Below, piece by piece: positions 1 through 8,722 of a stretch of 64,000 bases of DNA. Positions within the stretch are counted from its first letter, which is position 1; each line of letters starts with the position of its first letter. Origin of the DNA: JAXGXJ01 sp963829545 (GTDB taxonomy: Bacteria; Actinomycetota; Thermoleophilia; RBG-16-64-13); NCBI GenBank assembly GCA_963829545.1, contig CAWHIX010000001.1, forward strand, positions 124,001 through 188,000, in the 5' to 3' direction. The notes beneath the pieces are model-generated. The model saw only the letters and a list, made by a program, of their open reading frames with translations. It had not been told where the DNA came from and ran no database searches. The translations under genes and the position numbers were made by a program.

Positions 1-8
1 GATGGACA

Positions 9-128
9 TCAGGCGACTCCGGCTGGGCTGTACTCTTCCCTTTTCCTGCCGCGGTCAATCACGCGTGGACCGGAGCGTCCATCGACACGAGCGCCCGCGC
101 GTACGTTGCCTATCGCCACGAACAACAT
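9..128 (-). CDS. Small ORF with strong ribosome binding site, possibly a truncated gene start
   Basis: The ORF encodes 39 residues and begins MLFVAIGNVRAG. A textbook AGGAGG lies six bases before its ATG. The N-terminus is hydrophobic and gene-like, but the second half is rich in Arg and Gly and does not look folded. This could be the 5' end of a longer gene broken by a frameshift, or a leader peptide. The window edge prevents following it further. No function is assigned. Confidence 0.3.
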   Translation of the reverse strand: MLFVAIGNVRAGARVDGRSGPRVIDRGRKREEYSPAGVA

Positions 129-483
129 GGCAGCCTCCTTCCGCCGGGTAGATGTCGGAAGGGTGGGCGCGCGAGCAGCGGGTCCTGCAAGGCCGCGACG
201 GCGGCGCGGCTCTGGTGGACCTGATAAGGGTGGCCGCCGACCTGACATAGACCTTCGTTTCCGCCTCTCCGCCGTAGTAGGATTGAATCTTGCTCGCGGC
301 GGCTCCAGCTGGAACGCCTGGGCTACTGCCAGTCGCGGGGAGGTGGCGCAGATCCTCTGGAATGCCATGTGGCGCTAGGGGGTACATGTCTGGCGGTCGC
401 AAGAGCAGGGTGGGCTACGCGACGGCGCTGGAACGAGGAAGACGGGGACGCGGCCAAGGATACGAGGGGAAGGTGAGACAGGC
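129..483. other. No recognisable gene
   Basis: Open frames exist on both strands because of the high GC content, but none has a plausible start signal, balanced composition or recognisable motif. I see no repeat, terminator or RNA gene here. Confidence 0.5.
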
Positions 484-595
484 ATGCCGAGGATGAGTAA
501 TCGCCGGGGAAAACGGAATCTGGTGGGCGCTCGCCGCGCTCGTCGTGGTGGTGATCGCCGTGGTAGTGGTCCTCTTCCTGGAAGGCATAATCTAG
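484..595 (+). CDS. Single-pass membrane microprotein, frameshifted
   Basis: An ATG at 484 follows AAGGTGAG with six-base spacing and reads a short basic N-terminus (MPRMSNRRGK). One base later in frame, from 515 to the TAG at 593, is a typical transmembrane helix beginning GIWWALAALVVVV and ending LFLEGII. The two halves join if one base is removed from the GGGGAAAA run near 506-513, giving a 36-residue membrane protein. It lies 19 bases before the PRC-barrel gene, so the two are probably co-transcribed. The frames and RBS are seen directly; the joined protein is inferred. Confidence 0.45.
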
Positions 596-614
596 TCGCG
601 GGAGGCGAGATGTC

Positions 615-1136
615 ATGTTGAAGGGTAGCGAACTCATCCATCGTCGGCTGATAACCCGCGACGCTGGGGAGGAGGTGGGGAAAGTCCAGGATCTGGTCGT
701 CGACCAAACGGGCAGCCAGGTCCTGGGAGTGCTGGTCGACGAGAAAGGATGGTTCAGCGACGCCCACGTCGTTCGGTGGCCCGCGGTCCTCAGCGTAGGC
801 GAGGACTCCCTCGTCATCGATTCGAAGACCAGCGTGGTCAAGGCTTCGGAGATCCCGGATATGAAAGACGTGTTCGATCGCGGCAACGTGCTCGCGGGAG
901 TCCGCGTCCGCACTACCGACGGGCTGGATCTGGGCAAGTTCGAGGCCTTCTACTTCGACGAGAAGAGCGGGAGGATCTTGGGATATGAGCTCTCCGGCGG
1001 TACCGACCGGAAGAGGCGAGCCCGCTCCTTCCTTCCCACCCCCGCCGGTTTCGAAGCGGGCAAGGACGTGGCCTTTGTGTCGCCTGAGGCGGCCGACACC
1101 TTGCAGGACCTGGAAGCGGCACTCAAACAGATCTAG
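615..1136 (+). CDS. PRC-barrel domain protein
   Basis: The protein is 173 residues. Residues 1-75 form a PRC-barrel-like beta domain (MLKGSELIHRRLIT, then DLVVDQTGSQVLGVLVDEKG). A second similar half follows (VRTTDGLDLGKFEAFYFDE... ILGYELSGG). PRC-barrels are small beta folds found in RNA-processing proteins such as RimM, in photosynthetic reaction centre subunit H and in sporulation proteins such as YlmC. A tandem stand-alone protein like this is common in Actinomycetota and has no assigned reaction. The start has GGAGGCGAG just upstream. rsgA follows 49 bases downstream on the same strand. No signal peptide is visible, so it is probably cytoplasmic. Confidence 0.8.
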   Translation: MLKGSELIHRRLITRDAGEEVGKVQDLVVDQTGSQVLGVLVDEKGWFSDAHVVRWPAVLSVGEDSLVIDSKTSVVKASEIPDMKDVFDRGNVLAGVRVRTTDGLDLGKFEAFYFDEKSGRILGYELSGGTDRKRRARSFLPTPAGFEAGKDVAFVSPEAADTLQDLEAALKQI

Positions 1137-1185
1137 CAGCCGAGGCGGAGTCTATGTCTCATGCGGCAATCCAGTAGGGGGCAAA

Positions 1186-2223
1186 GTGACTCCATCGGAT
1201 GAATTGACGGCGCTCGGCTATTCGCCACGCTGGGAGACACTCTTCGAACCCTATGCCGCGGAGGGTCTTGCGCCTGCCCGCGTGATCCGCGGAGACCGCG
1301 GCAGCTTCCTGGTAGCGGCGCCGGGTGGCGTCGTTCGTGCCAAGGTCTCTGCCCGCCTGTCGAAGACGGCCGGCGGTGCGGCGGATCTGCCCGCTGTCGG
1401 TGACTGGGTGGCGGTGCGCGTCTCCGAAGGCACCGACACGTCGCTCATAGAGGCAGTACTTGAGCGCACGAGCGCCATCACGCGCAGCGATCCCTCCGGG
1501 ACCTCCGAAGTGCAGGTGCTGGCTGCCAATATCGACACCGTACTGGTGGTTCACCCCATCGGCGAACCGCCCAACCTTCGCCGCATCGAGCGCGAGCTCT
1601 CGGTGGCATGGGACTCGGGAGCCGTCCCCATGGTCGTACTGACGAAGGCAGACCTCTCCGCCGACCCGGAGGACGCACGCGCGGCCGTTGAGGCGGTTGC
1701 GCTCGGGGCGGACGTGATCGTCACCAACGCACTTTCCGGTGACGGCATCCAACTGATCCTGGAGTACATCACGGATCATCGCACCGCGGTTCTTGTCGGC
1801 CCTTCGGGCGCCGGAAAGTCCACGCTCATCAACTCGCTCCTCGGCGAGCAGCGGCAGGCAACGCGCGAGGTGCGTCTGAGCGACGGGCGCGGCATGCACA
1901 CGACCGTTTCGCGCGAGCTGATCCAGATGCCGGGCGGGGGCCTGCTCATCGACACTCCGGGGCTCAGGGCGTTCGGCCTGACCGGGTCGGAGGAGGGCAT
2001 CGCGTCGGTCTTCCCGGAGATAGCGCGCTTCTCCCTGTCGTGCCGTTTTCGCGACTGCACGCATCACGACGAACCGGGGTGCGCGGTCCGGGCCGCCGTC
2101 GAATCAGGGACGCTGCCGCCCGAGCGCCTGGCCAGCTATCACAAGCTCATGGGTGAGGCACAGTCGGCGGCAGCGAAGGCCGACACGCGTCTCCGTCACC
2201 ACAAGCGGACCGGTCGCGGCTGA
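1186..2223 (+). CDS. rsgA: Ribosome small-subunit-dependent GTPase A (RsgA/YjeQ)
   Basis: RsgA is a circularly permuted GTPase that checks late 30S ribosome assembly. The order seen is an N-terminal OB-fold (residues about 30-95), then G4 TKAD at 153-156, then the P-loop GPSGAGKST at 205-213, the switch with TTVSRE, G3 DTPG, and a C-terminal zinc knuckle (C-x4-C-x-H-H-x5-C near 285-300). That permuted order and the zinc motif are diagnostic. The 345-residue length is normal. I chose GTG at 1186 because AGGGGG precedes it and the sequence upstream in the same frame is unlike the family. It sits close behind the PRC-barrel gene and is probably co-transcribed with it. Confidence 0.95.
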   Translation: MTPSDELTALGYSPRWETLFEPYAAEGLAPARVIRGDRGSFLVAAPGGVVRAKVSARLSKTAGGAADLPAVGDWVAVRVSEGTDTSLIEAVLERTSAITRSDPSGTSEVQVLAANIDTVLVVHPIGEPPNLRRIERELSVAWDSGAVPMVVLTKADLSADPEDARAAVEAVALGADVIVTNALSGDGIQLILEYITDHRTAVLVGPSGAGKSTLINSLLGEQRQATREVRLSDGRGMHTTVSRELIQMPGGGLLIDTPGLRAFGLTGSEEGIASVFPEIARFSLSCRFRDCTHHDEPGCAVRAAVESGTLPPERLASYHKLMGEAQSAAAKADTRLRHHKRTGRG

Positions 2224-2241
2224 GCGGCCTGTTCGACCTCC

Positions 2242-2358
2242 TCAGTCGCTGACCGACGGCGTCCAGTACTTGTTGTTGTAGATGTCGGTCAGGCGGTAGG
2301 TCATCTGGTAGGCGAGGTCACCTACCGATCCTTGTGACTCGAGCCTTGGGGCGGAGGA
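2242..2358 (-). pseudogene. C-terminal fragment of an unidentified protein
   Basis: The minus strand holds an open stretch of 38 codons ending in TGA at 2242. Its composition is balanced and protein-like (SVGDLAYQMTYRLTDIYNN, ending WTPSVSD), unlike the Arg/Ala-rich noise frames nearby. It has no start region or RBS, and a stop lies directly upstream at 2359. The simplest reading is the surviving tail of a deleted or broken gene. Family not recognised. Confidence 0.3.
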
Positions 2359-2423
2359 TCATGCCTTTTCGCCGAGTATAGAACACCGTCCGACCTCCCG
2401 GCGGGGCCCACGGTCCGTCGGCG

Positions 2424-3164
2424 CTAGGGGTAAAGCAGCTTGTTGGTCAGCCTCTCGACCGCGGACGGATCGAGACGCGCGAGGCGGGCCTTCTTCAGGT
2501 TCTGACTCATGAGCCAACGCACATCGGGGTCCGCGGACTCGACCCAGTTCTCCATGCGCGGCCATCCGTAGTCAGGATCACCCGCGACCACGACGCTCCA
2601 GCAGTAAGCGAGGCCCCGGCGAAGGGTCCGGAACTCGTCCGAACGACGCTCGGGCATGTGCGTCAGGTTCACGGTGACCCGGTCGACGAGGTCGATGGCG
2701 GTCTTGCCTGCGGAGCCGGACTTGAGGAGCCTGGGCTCGGCCACCGCGGCGATAGCCGCGCGTTGTACGTAAGCTCTGTCCTCCACCCAGGTCTGGACGA
2801 TGTTAAACAGCGCGGCGGTGTCCGCGTCACCCACGCGCTGGAGGGCCATCGCCACCGCTTCGCGGACTCGCCAACGGGGATCCGACGCGTGCATACGCAA
2901 CTTTTCCACGAGGTCGGCGCGCCCCTCGGCCACCAAGCGGCCCAAGCCGACGACACCACACACAGCGAGGAACTCGTCCGTAGGGTCGTCGCCTGAGCCA
3001 AGCTCGATCCATTCTCGGAAGGCGTTCTCTTCACCGGCGTCGGCTGCTGCCTGCACCAACTCCAGATTCGCTCGGGGCCCCGGGAGTCCTGAATGGATAC
3101 GCAGGAAGGCGACTTCGTCGGAAGTCTCCCGAAGCTCGCTGAGGTATTCGTCCCGTCGGCTCAT
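2424..3164 (-). CDS. HEAT-repeat protein
   Basis: The 246-residue protein is made of repeated amphipathic helix pairs with HEAT-type turns. Examples are HASDPRWRVREAVAMALQRV at about 95-115, VEDRAYVQRAAIAAVAEPRL, and a late repeat SADPDVRWLMSQNLKKARLA. HEAT solenoids bind proteins or, in AlkD-like members, DNA. The partner cannot be inferred here. AGGAGACAC precedes the ATG. It is transcribed leftwards, convergent with rsgA. No signal peptide or membrane segment was seen. Confidence 0.7.
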   Translation of the reverse strand: MSRRDEYLSELRETSDEVAFLRIHSGLPGPRANLELVQAAADAGEENAFREWIELGSGDDPTDEFLAVCGVVGLGRLVAEGRADLVEKLRMHASDPRWRVREAVAMALQRVGDADTAALFNIVQTWVEDRAYVQRAAIAAVAEPRLLKSGSAGKTAIDLVDRVTVNLTHMPERRSDEFRTLRRGLAYCWSVVVAGDPDYGWPRMENWVESADPDVRWLMSQNLKKARLARLDPSAVERLTNKLLYP

Positions 3165-3268
3165 GTGTCTCCTAGCTCATCGGGCCGTCAGTTCTTGAGG
3201 AACGCTCCGAGATGACCGGCAGCGACCCCAGCAGTGTACCCATGTCGTTCGGATGGCGCTGCTCTGAC

Positions 3269-4504
3269 CTACGAGTCGCGCTCTTCGTCCTTCTTCCCTC
3301 TGTTGAGGACGGTCCTGCCACCGACCGCCATCATCTTGACCAGTGGTCCCTCGAGGTCCTTCTGCACGCGCTCGAAAACCGTGCGCACGGGGATGCTCTG
3401 CGGACACCTTTCCTCGCACTTTCCGCAATCTGTGCAGTCGGTGGTCCAGTGCGGTTTGCCGTCCTGCGTCTGTACCCCCAGAAACATGGAGTGGCCCACT
3501 CGCGCGCCCCACTTGGAGAACATGTGGTAATTGTTGAGATTCTTGAACGCAGCGGGGATGTCGATGCCGCCCGGGCAGGGCATGCAGTAGGCGCAGGCCG
3601 TGCACCTCACCTGAAGAACCTCGTTGTAGGCGGCGCGCACGCGCGCGACTATCTGCTCTTCCTGAGCGGTCATGCCCCCCGGCAACGAGTCGGACACGAT
3701 CTCGAGATTCTGCCGAACGTGCTCGTCCCGGTTCATCCCCGAGAGAAGCAGCGTGACTTCCGGATGGTTGAGAATCCAGCGCAGTGCCCAGTCTACCGGC
3801 GATCTCTTGATCTCGGCCGTGTCGTAGATCTTCTGGACCTCGGCCGGGATCTTACCCACCAGGGAGCCGCCGCGCAGGGGTTCCATCACGATGATCCCCA
3901 TGCCCTTGCGGTGGGCATGCCGAATACCTTCGATGCCCGCCTGGAACTGCTCGTCGACCATGTTGAACTGCACCTGGGCGAAGTCCCAGTCGTACCCGTC
4001 GGCGATGCGCATGAAGTCATCCTTCCTGCCGTGGAAGGAGAAACCCATCTTGCGGATCTCCCCGCTCGCTCTTATCGAGTCCATGAAGTCGATGACGCCG
4101 TACGACACCATCCGGTCCCAGGTGCCGCCGTCGAGCGAGTGCAGCAGATAGTAGTCGATCACGTCGACCTGAAGCTTCTCGAGTTGCTTGCGGAAGGTCT
4201 CCGGGATGGCTTCCTTCTTCCGGATGGTCATGCACGGGAGCTTTGTGGCGATGTTGACCCTGTCTCGGTAGCCGGCGCTCAGGACGTACTTGCCGAGGAA
4301 CGTCTCCGAGGCGCCCAGGTGGTAGGTGGCCGCGGTGTCCAGGTAGTTCACCCCGCCCTCGATCGCCATCGTGATCTGCCGCAGAGCGGCGTCCTTGTCG
4401 ATCAGGCTTGAGGCTTGTCCTCCAACGCGGGTAGGTAGGCGCATGCAGCCGAAACCGAGAACCGAGAGTCGTTCTTCGGAGCTGGGCATCGATCTGTACT
4501 GCAT
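3269..4504 (-). CDS. Aldo/keto reductase with C-terminal ferredoxin-type 4Fe-4S domain
   Basis: This is a 411-residue oxidoreductase. Residues 1-290 form the aldo/keto reductase TIM barrel (LGFGCMRLP near the start, VNYLDTAATY around the catalytic Asp/Tyr, ATKLP, and a final SGM phosphate-binding segment). The C-terminus has two cysteine clusters, CTACAYCMPCP and CTDCGKCEERCP, typical of 4Fe-4S ligation, so electrons may come from or go to ferredoxin as well as NAD(P)H. The substrate is unknown. Start MQYRS matches the family. A GTG ten codons upstream (4534) overlaps the hemerythrin stop as GTGA and is an alternative start. The pair is co-transcribed. Confidence 0.88.
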   Translation of the reverse strand: MQYRSMPSSEERLSVLGFGCMRLPTRVGGQASSLIDKDAALRQITMAIEGGVNYLDTAATYHLGASETFLGKYVLSAGYRDRVNIATKLPCMTIRKKEAIPETFRKQLEKLQVDVIDYYLLHSLDGGTWDRMVSYGVIDFMDSIRASGEIRKMGFSFHGRKDDFMRIADGYDWDFAQVQFNMVDEQFQAGIEGIRHAHRKGMGIIVMEPLRGGSLVGKIPAEVQKIYDTAEIKRSPVDWALRWILNHPEVTLLLSGMNRDEHVRQNLEIVSDSLPGGMTAQEEQIVARVRAAYNEVLQVRCTACAYCMPCPGGIDIPAAFKNLNNYHMFSKWGARVGHSMFLGVQTQDGKPHWTTDCTDCGKCEERCPQSIPVRTVFERVQKDLEGPLVKMMAVGGRTVLNRGKKDEERDS

Positions 4505-4530
4505 TCGAGAGTCTTCGTGGACAATGCGCC

Positions 4531-5169
4531 TCACCGAGACAGTTCCGGGATACGCTGAGTCAGCTCCCCCCAGCCGTCGCCGACCGCCTTCTGAATGAGT
4601 GGTCGGACTCCCGCGAAAACCTCTGCCGGCATCAGCATGTGCCAGACGCGGGTGATGTTCTCGCGGTCATCCTGACCCAAGAGGGGGAAGATCCACGCGA
4701 TCAATTCTGGGAAGCGCTCCCGGGGACTGAGACTGGCCATCGTGCCGACTGCCTTGACCTGATCCTCCGGGGAGATACGTTCCCGTACCAGGCGATAGAG
4801 GTGCGAGTCCTCCTTGTCCAGGTGGAGGTCGAGGTGGAACTTGAAGGCGGCGGTGGCCCGTGCCGTCTCCAGCGAGTCGTCCGCCGAAACAGCCCTGCTC
4901 AAGGCATCGTACGCGGCATCCAGGCCTCGATGGTCTCTCAGGTACGCCTCCGCCACCGACGGCGCCACCGCTTCCAGGGCGGGAAAGATGACCAGTTCCT
5001 CCCCGGTGGCGTGCCAGACGAGTGCCTCGTTGAAGAACCGGAAGCGCTCGACAGTCGCCGCCTGCTCCCGCTGGCCACGGGCCAGGGCTAGTGCCGCCGC
5101 GTCGATGGCGGCCATGTCTACTCGGAACGCATTGTGGAAGGCTAGGATCGCATCGATTGGGCCTGTCAT
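4531..5169 (-). CDS. Hemerythrin HHE-domain protein
   Basis: The protein is 212 residues of helices carrying metal-ligand His and Glu residues at hemerythrin spacing: AFHNAFR near residue 11, HATGEE near 54, DHRGLD near 79, and FHLDLHLDKEDSHLY near 111-125. HHE-domain proteins hold a di-iron site and sense or bind O2, NO or iron. It has a good RBS (GAGGAGCG). Its stop overlaps the alternative GTG start of the downstream Fe-S aldo/keto reductase, implying translational coupling and perhaps a shared response to oxygen or redox state (inference). Confidence 0.85.
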   Translation of the reverse strand: MTGPIDAILAFHNAFRVDMAAIDAAALALARGQREQAATVERFRFFNEALVWHATGEELVIFPALEAVAPSVAEAYLRDHRGLDAAYDALSRAVSADDSLETARATAAFKFHLDLHLDKEDSHLYRLVRERISPEDQVKAVGTMASLSPRERFPELIAWIFPLLGQDDRENITRVWHMLMPAEVFAGVRPLIQKAVGDGWGELTQRIPELSR

Positions 5170-5303
5170 GTTCGTTGCGCTCCTCTCATGATGTCAGTGG
5201 AGCCGTCGAGGCGCTGTCCATGCGCGGATGTGTACCCAGTAGGCCGGCTTTGGATGCCCGGACGTTTGCTCGGCGGTGGCGACGTCGCTCCGAGTTGCCA
5301 TCT

Positions 5304-5823
5304 TCACTGCTGACAACACTCCATGACGTATAGATCCGCCGAGCACACGCACGGTACGCGGTGGCACGCCGGACAGGGAGTGTCGCCCTCGTCCGCATAG
5401 AACGAGTCGAGACGTCGCAGTCTTTCGAATCCCAAGCTCGTGAGCACCCCGGAGAGAGGGCAGATTCCCGAGTCCCCGCGGACCCAAGCGAAGGACGCGA
5501 GTGAAGACGCGCCCGCGTCGACGCAGAGTCGGCTCAAGAGATTCCACCAGGCGGGTTGCCACGCCCCTGCGTCGTGCTGCCTCGTGCACGGCCACCAGGC
5601 GTATGAGCCCTACAGGTCCCCGAAGATCGGCAGCTTCGCCAAGACGATCGATCAGCGCGGCCGCGGCGGCACCGATGAGGACGCTGTCGATCGCGGCAAC
5701 CCGGCAGTATTCGCGGGATCCGGCGTCGAGACTCCAGAAACCGGAGCCCAGCGTGGCGTCGAACAGCTCCGTCACCGTGGGCAGGTCGGATGGCTCAAGC
5801 GGGCGAAGCACTACCGGATCCAT
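5304..5823 (-). CDS. GNAT-family N-acetyltransferase with Cys-rich tail, frameshifted
   Basis: The start MDPVVLRPLEPSDLPTV leads into a GNAT fold with the acetyl-CoA loop RRRGVATRLVES near residue 95. At about 5547-5553 the frame shifts by one base. The continuation LLSRLCVDAGASSLASFAWV then restores normal GNAT strands and a tail with CPACHRVPCVC. That Cys-rich tail looks like a small metal-binding extension. Removing one base gives exactly 172 residues without internal stops. Acetyltransferase activity is inferred from the fold; the acceptor is unknown. Confidence 0.65.
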
Positions 5824-5858
5824 GTGACTCCGATCTGTAGGAAGCGGCCTCCGCGGTG

Positions 5859-6806
5859 TTATTCGGCGTTGATGGCCCGGACGATGGCCTCGATGCTCTC
5901 TCCGTACGTGGGGCCGGGGACGGCCCATCTTCCATTGAGGTCGGCGAGGACGGACGCCACGCCGCGAGGGCTGACGAAGTCGAACCGCGGGTCGGTGTTC
6001 GCGTTGGCCCACGATACGGGGCTCGAGGCGTAGACGTAGGCCACCATGTGGGCCACTTGGGCCATGACCCCTGCCTCAGCGGTCAGGAAGGTCGTGCCTG
6101 GTTCGCCGCCGCCCGTGGCTCCGACGCCCGCGAAGTTGTTCTGCTCGGGATGCACGTCACCCCCGTACATACCGTAGCCGGTCTCGTGGAGCATCTGCGC
6201 CCACAGCAGGTCGGCGCGCAGTCCCGCCTCGGCACAGTAGCGCACGTAGTAGCCGGCCAGGACCGAGGTGGGCACCGTGAAGCGGGGCGAGGGAGATGAC
6301 CGAAGAAGGAAGGAGGCCAGCGTCTCCGCCGTTCCGCTCCAGACCCCCGTGAGCGGCGTCTGCCCGCCGGTGAGGACGACTGCGGTGGTGCTCTGCGGCT
6401 CGGCGGCGGCAGAGGCGGACGAAGAAGCGGACTGAGACGGGCTTAGCGAGGTGGTCGTGGCGAGGCCGTCCGCGTTCTCCCCGGCCTCGGCCGCGGCAGC
6501 CGCCTCAGCCGCGGCCGCCATCCTGAGGCGGTGTTCGGCCATGACCCTCTCGTGTACTGACGAGCGGTCGGATCGGGCGTCCGGCGTGGTGACGACGGGC
6601 TCGGCCGCACCGGACGCAGTCCCGCTGGACTCGGTGGCAACCGGCTGCGTCGGACCTGCAGTGGGGTCCTGCGGCTGAGACGCGCTCTCTCCGCATCCCC
6701 AGACGAGGACGGAAGTGAGCGCTATCATCGCGATCACCGCCAATCCGAGGACCGTTCCCCTCGTGATGCTTATTCGGCGTGTCGCTCCCGTGCAACGGCT
6801 CTTCAT
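5859..6806 (-). CDS. Secreted glucosaminidase-domain lipoprotein
   Basis: The protein is 315 residues. After a basic N-terminus there is a hydrophobic segment ending VLVWGCGES, which fits a lipobox. A low-complexity Ala/Ser/Thr linker follows to about residue 165. The C-terminal 150 residues match the beta-N-acetylglucosaminidase (GH73-like) fold: AGYYVRYCAEAGLRADLLWAQ, then MLHETGYG with the probable catalytic Glu, then NNFAGVGATGGG. Such enzymes cut peptidoglycan glycan strands. The start ATG at 6806 is chosen because the sequence upstream in frame is not signal-like. No operon partner is visible. Confidence 0.78.
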   Translation of the reverse strand: MKSRCTGATRRISITRGTVLGLAVIAMIALTSVLVWGCGESASQPQDPTAGPTQPVATESSGTASGAAEPVVTTPDARSDRSSVHERVMAEHRLRMAAAAEAAAAAEAGENADGLATTTSLSPSQSASSSASAAAEPQSTTAVVLTGGQTPLTGVWSGTAETLASFLLRSSPSPRFTVPTSVLAGYYVRYCAEAGLRADLLWAQMLHETGYGMYGGDVHPEQNNFAGVGATGGGEPGTTFLTAEAGVMAQVAHMVAYVYASSPVSWANANTDPRFDFVSPRGVASVLADLNGRWAVPGPTYGESIEAIVRAINAE

Positions 6807-6921
6807 CGGTCCCTCGCGAACATCCCCTGCAGGATCGTAGGCTGAACGACCACGGCGTAGCGGTCCCCAGGAGTATCGGCAACGTCGCCGCCCACCCCAA
6901 GGATGAGCCACTCAACACATA

Positions 6922-7030
6922 TACCACGTAACGCAGGTGCGGAGGGCAGATACCCGTCCTGCTATTGACTTTGTCATCGTCGCGCGGTATAGAGTGAAAC
7001 GACTTCGTATACGAAGTCTGATACGTGGTA
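6922..7030 (+). promoter_or_regulatory. Promoter and palindromic operators upstream of the substrate-binding protein gene
   Basis: TTGACT at 6965-6970 and TATAGA at 6988-6993 are separated by exactly 17 bases, a sigma-70-type promoter. A perfect 18-base palindrome, GACTTCGTATACGAAGTC, lies at 7001-7018, at or just after the expected transcription start. A second inverted pair, TACCACGTA at 6922-6930 and TACGTGGTA at 7022-7030, brackets the whole promoter. The placement suggests repression by a dimeric regulator, possibly by looping. No regulator gene is adjacent. Confidence 0.7.
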
Positions 7031-7050
7031 ACACGACGGAGGGGTGACAG

Positions 7051-8505
7051 ATGTCAGAAGAGAGAACCGTAAGCCGCAGGGAATTCCTCAAGCTCGCCGG
7101 GGTAGCCGGCGCGACCATCGGCGTTGCGGGTGGGTTGGGCGGGCTTGTCGCCGCATGCGGCGGGGACGAAGAGACGACGACCACTGCCGGTGCGGATACC
7201 ACCGCCGCTCCCACCACCACGGCGGGGGAGGCAACCACCACCACCGCGGGTGCGACCACGACCGTCTCCGCCTCCGCGGAGGTCGGAAGGGAGATCAAGG
7301 TAGGCATCGTTGTCCCCAAGACCGGCCCTCTGGCGGCGTTCGCGGGCCCATTCGACTGGGTGCACGAACAGTGGACCACGAATCTGGCCGAGGGTGTCGT
7401 CTGCGGTGACGGCAAGAACCATCCCATCAAGACGTACGTCGAGGACACCCAATCAGATACCAACCGGTGTGCTCAGGTGACCGGCGACCTGATTCAGAAC
7501 ACCAAAGCGGACGTGATATTCGCCGGCGGGGCCCCGGATACCATGAACCCGGCCGCCGACGTGTGTGAGGCTATGGGTACTCCCGGCGAGATGATCCAGG
7601 GCCCATGGCAGGCGTTCTACTTCGCCAGGGGCGGCACGCCCGACAACAACCCCTTCAAGTGGGCATACGCTCTATGCGTGGGCATCGAGGCCATGGTCGG
7701 CTGCTTCACCGACATGTGGGACAAGATCCCGACCAACAAGAAGGCGGGACTGCTCTACAGCAACGGCACCGACGGGCAGGCGTGGTCGGACGCGAAGACG
7801 GGCGGTCCCTTCTACTTCGAGCAGGCGGGATACACCTTCACGATGCCCGGGTTGTACCAACCTGGAGCAGAGGACTATACGCAGCAGATCAGCGAGTTCA
7901 AGAAGTTCGGCGCGGAGATCTGCTCGGGTGCGGCCGCCCCAGGCGACTTCACGAACTTCTGGAGCCAGGCCATCCAGCAGGGCTACAACCCCAAGATCTG
8001 CACGATGGGCCAGGCTCTCAACTTCGCCGAGACGGCGAACGCCATCGGTGACAGTGTCATCGGGCTGACCACCGAGATCAGCTGGCACCCGGATTACCCG
8101 TACAAGAGCTCTCTCACCGGGCAGACCTGCAAGGAACTCGCCGACGCCTACGAGACCGACACGGGCACGCAATGGTCGGCAGAGATCATCTTCTACTCCC
8201 TCATGGAGTGGTTCGTCGCCGCTCTCAAGAACACCAGCAACGTGGACGACAAAGAAGTCCTGCTCCAGTCCATCGTCGACGCCAAGGTGGAGACCATCTA
8301 CGGCCCCGTCGACTTCTCCCTGCCGGTGGACCCGGCCGCGCAGGACGCAGTCATACATCCGGTGCCGAACTGCCTGCGGATGCCCACGGCCGGCGGTCAG
8401 TGGCTCGCCGGTACGAAATGGACGTACGAGAAGTTCCTCGTTTCGAACAAGTATGTCCCGGATGCCAAGATCACCACCGAGGTCCAGGAGATCAAGTACT
8501 CGTAG
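7051..8505 (+). CDS. ABC-transporter substrate-binding lipoprotein, amide/urea/branched-chain type
   Basis: The protein is 484 residues. The N-terminus has a Tat-like motif (SRREFLKLAG) and then a lipobox LVAACGG, so it is probably exported folded and lipid-anchored. A Thr/Ala linker (about 40-75) precedes a type-1 periplasmic-binding fold (IKVGIVVPKTGPLAAFAGP, then ADVIFAGGAPDTMNPAADVC). The family binds amino acids, amides, urea or aromatic acids; the ligand is not predictable. GGAGGGG precedes the ATG. No permease or ATPase gene lies in the window, so the transporter partner is encoded elsewhere. A strong hairpin follows the stop. Confidence 0.88.
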   Translation: MSEERTVSRREFLKLAGVAGATIGVAGGLGGLVAACGGDEETTTTAGADTTAAPTTTAGEATTTTAGATTTVSASAEVGREIKVGIVVPKTGPLAAFAGPFDWVHEQWTTNLAEGVVCGDGKNHPIKTYVEDTQSDTNRCAQVTGDLIQNTKADVIFAGGAPDTMNPAADVCEAMGTPGEMIQGPWQAFYFARGGTPDNNPFKWAYALCVGIEAMVGCFTDMWDKIPTNKKAGLLYSNGTDGQAWSDAKTGGPFYFEQAGYTFTMPGLYQPGAEDYTQQISEFKKFGAEICSGAAAPGDFTNFWSQAIQQGYNPKICTMGQALNFAETANAIGDSVIGLTTEISWHPDYPYKSSLTGQTCKELADAYETDTGTQWSAEIIFYSLMEWFVAALKNTSNVDDKEVLLQSIVDAKVETIYGPVDFSLPVDPAAQDAVIHPVPNCLRMPTAGGQWLAGTKWTYEKFLVSNKYVPDAKITTEVQEIKYS

Positions 8506-8532
8506 CGGTCGCCCAAAGAGGCCGGTCCAGAG

Positions 8533-8588
8533 AGGTAGGGGCCGCGGGGAAGCGCCCAACGTTGGGCGCTTCCCCGCGGCCCCTACCT
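8533..8588 (+). terminator. 56-base perfect palindrome, probable terminator
   Basis: Two 28-base arms meet without a spacer and are exact reverse complements. The centre reads CAACGTTG and the outer end reads AGGTAGGGG / CCCCTACCT. It starts 27 bases after the substrate-binding protein stop and is followed by TTGCGTTT, a poor T tract. It would act as a very stable hairpin with a four-base loop. Its length and perfection are unusual for an ordinary terminator. Confidence 0.7.
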
Positions 8589-8722
8589 TGCGTTTGGCGC
8601 CCCGCGCCGGCGGGTAGATGCCGAATGCATATACATAGCCTCCGCAACGGCAGACGAGGTCGTTCGGCGGCAGCTCCCGACGTGTACACAGGATCAGGCC
8701 ACCCAGACAACAGGAGAGATTC

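Noticed and set aside
1159..2067. Long minus-strand ORF opposite rsgA
   Set aside because: Shadow frame of a confidently identified gene; Arg/Gly/His-rich composition and no RBS.
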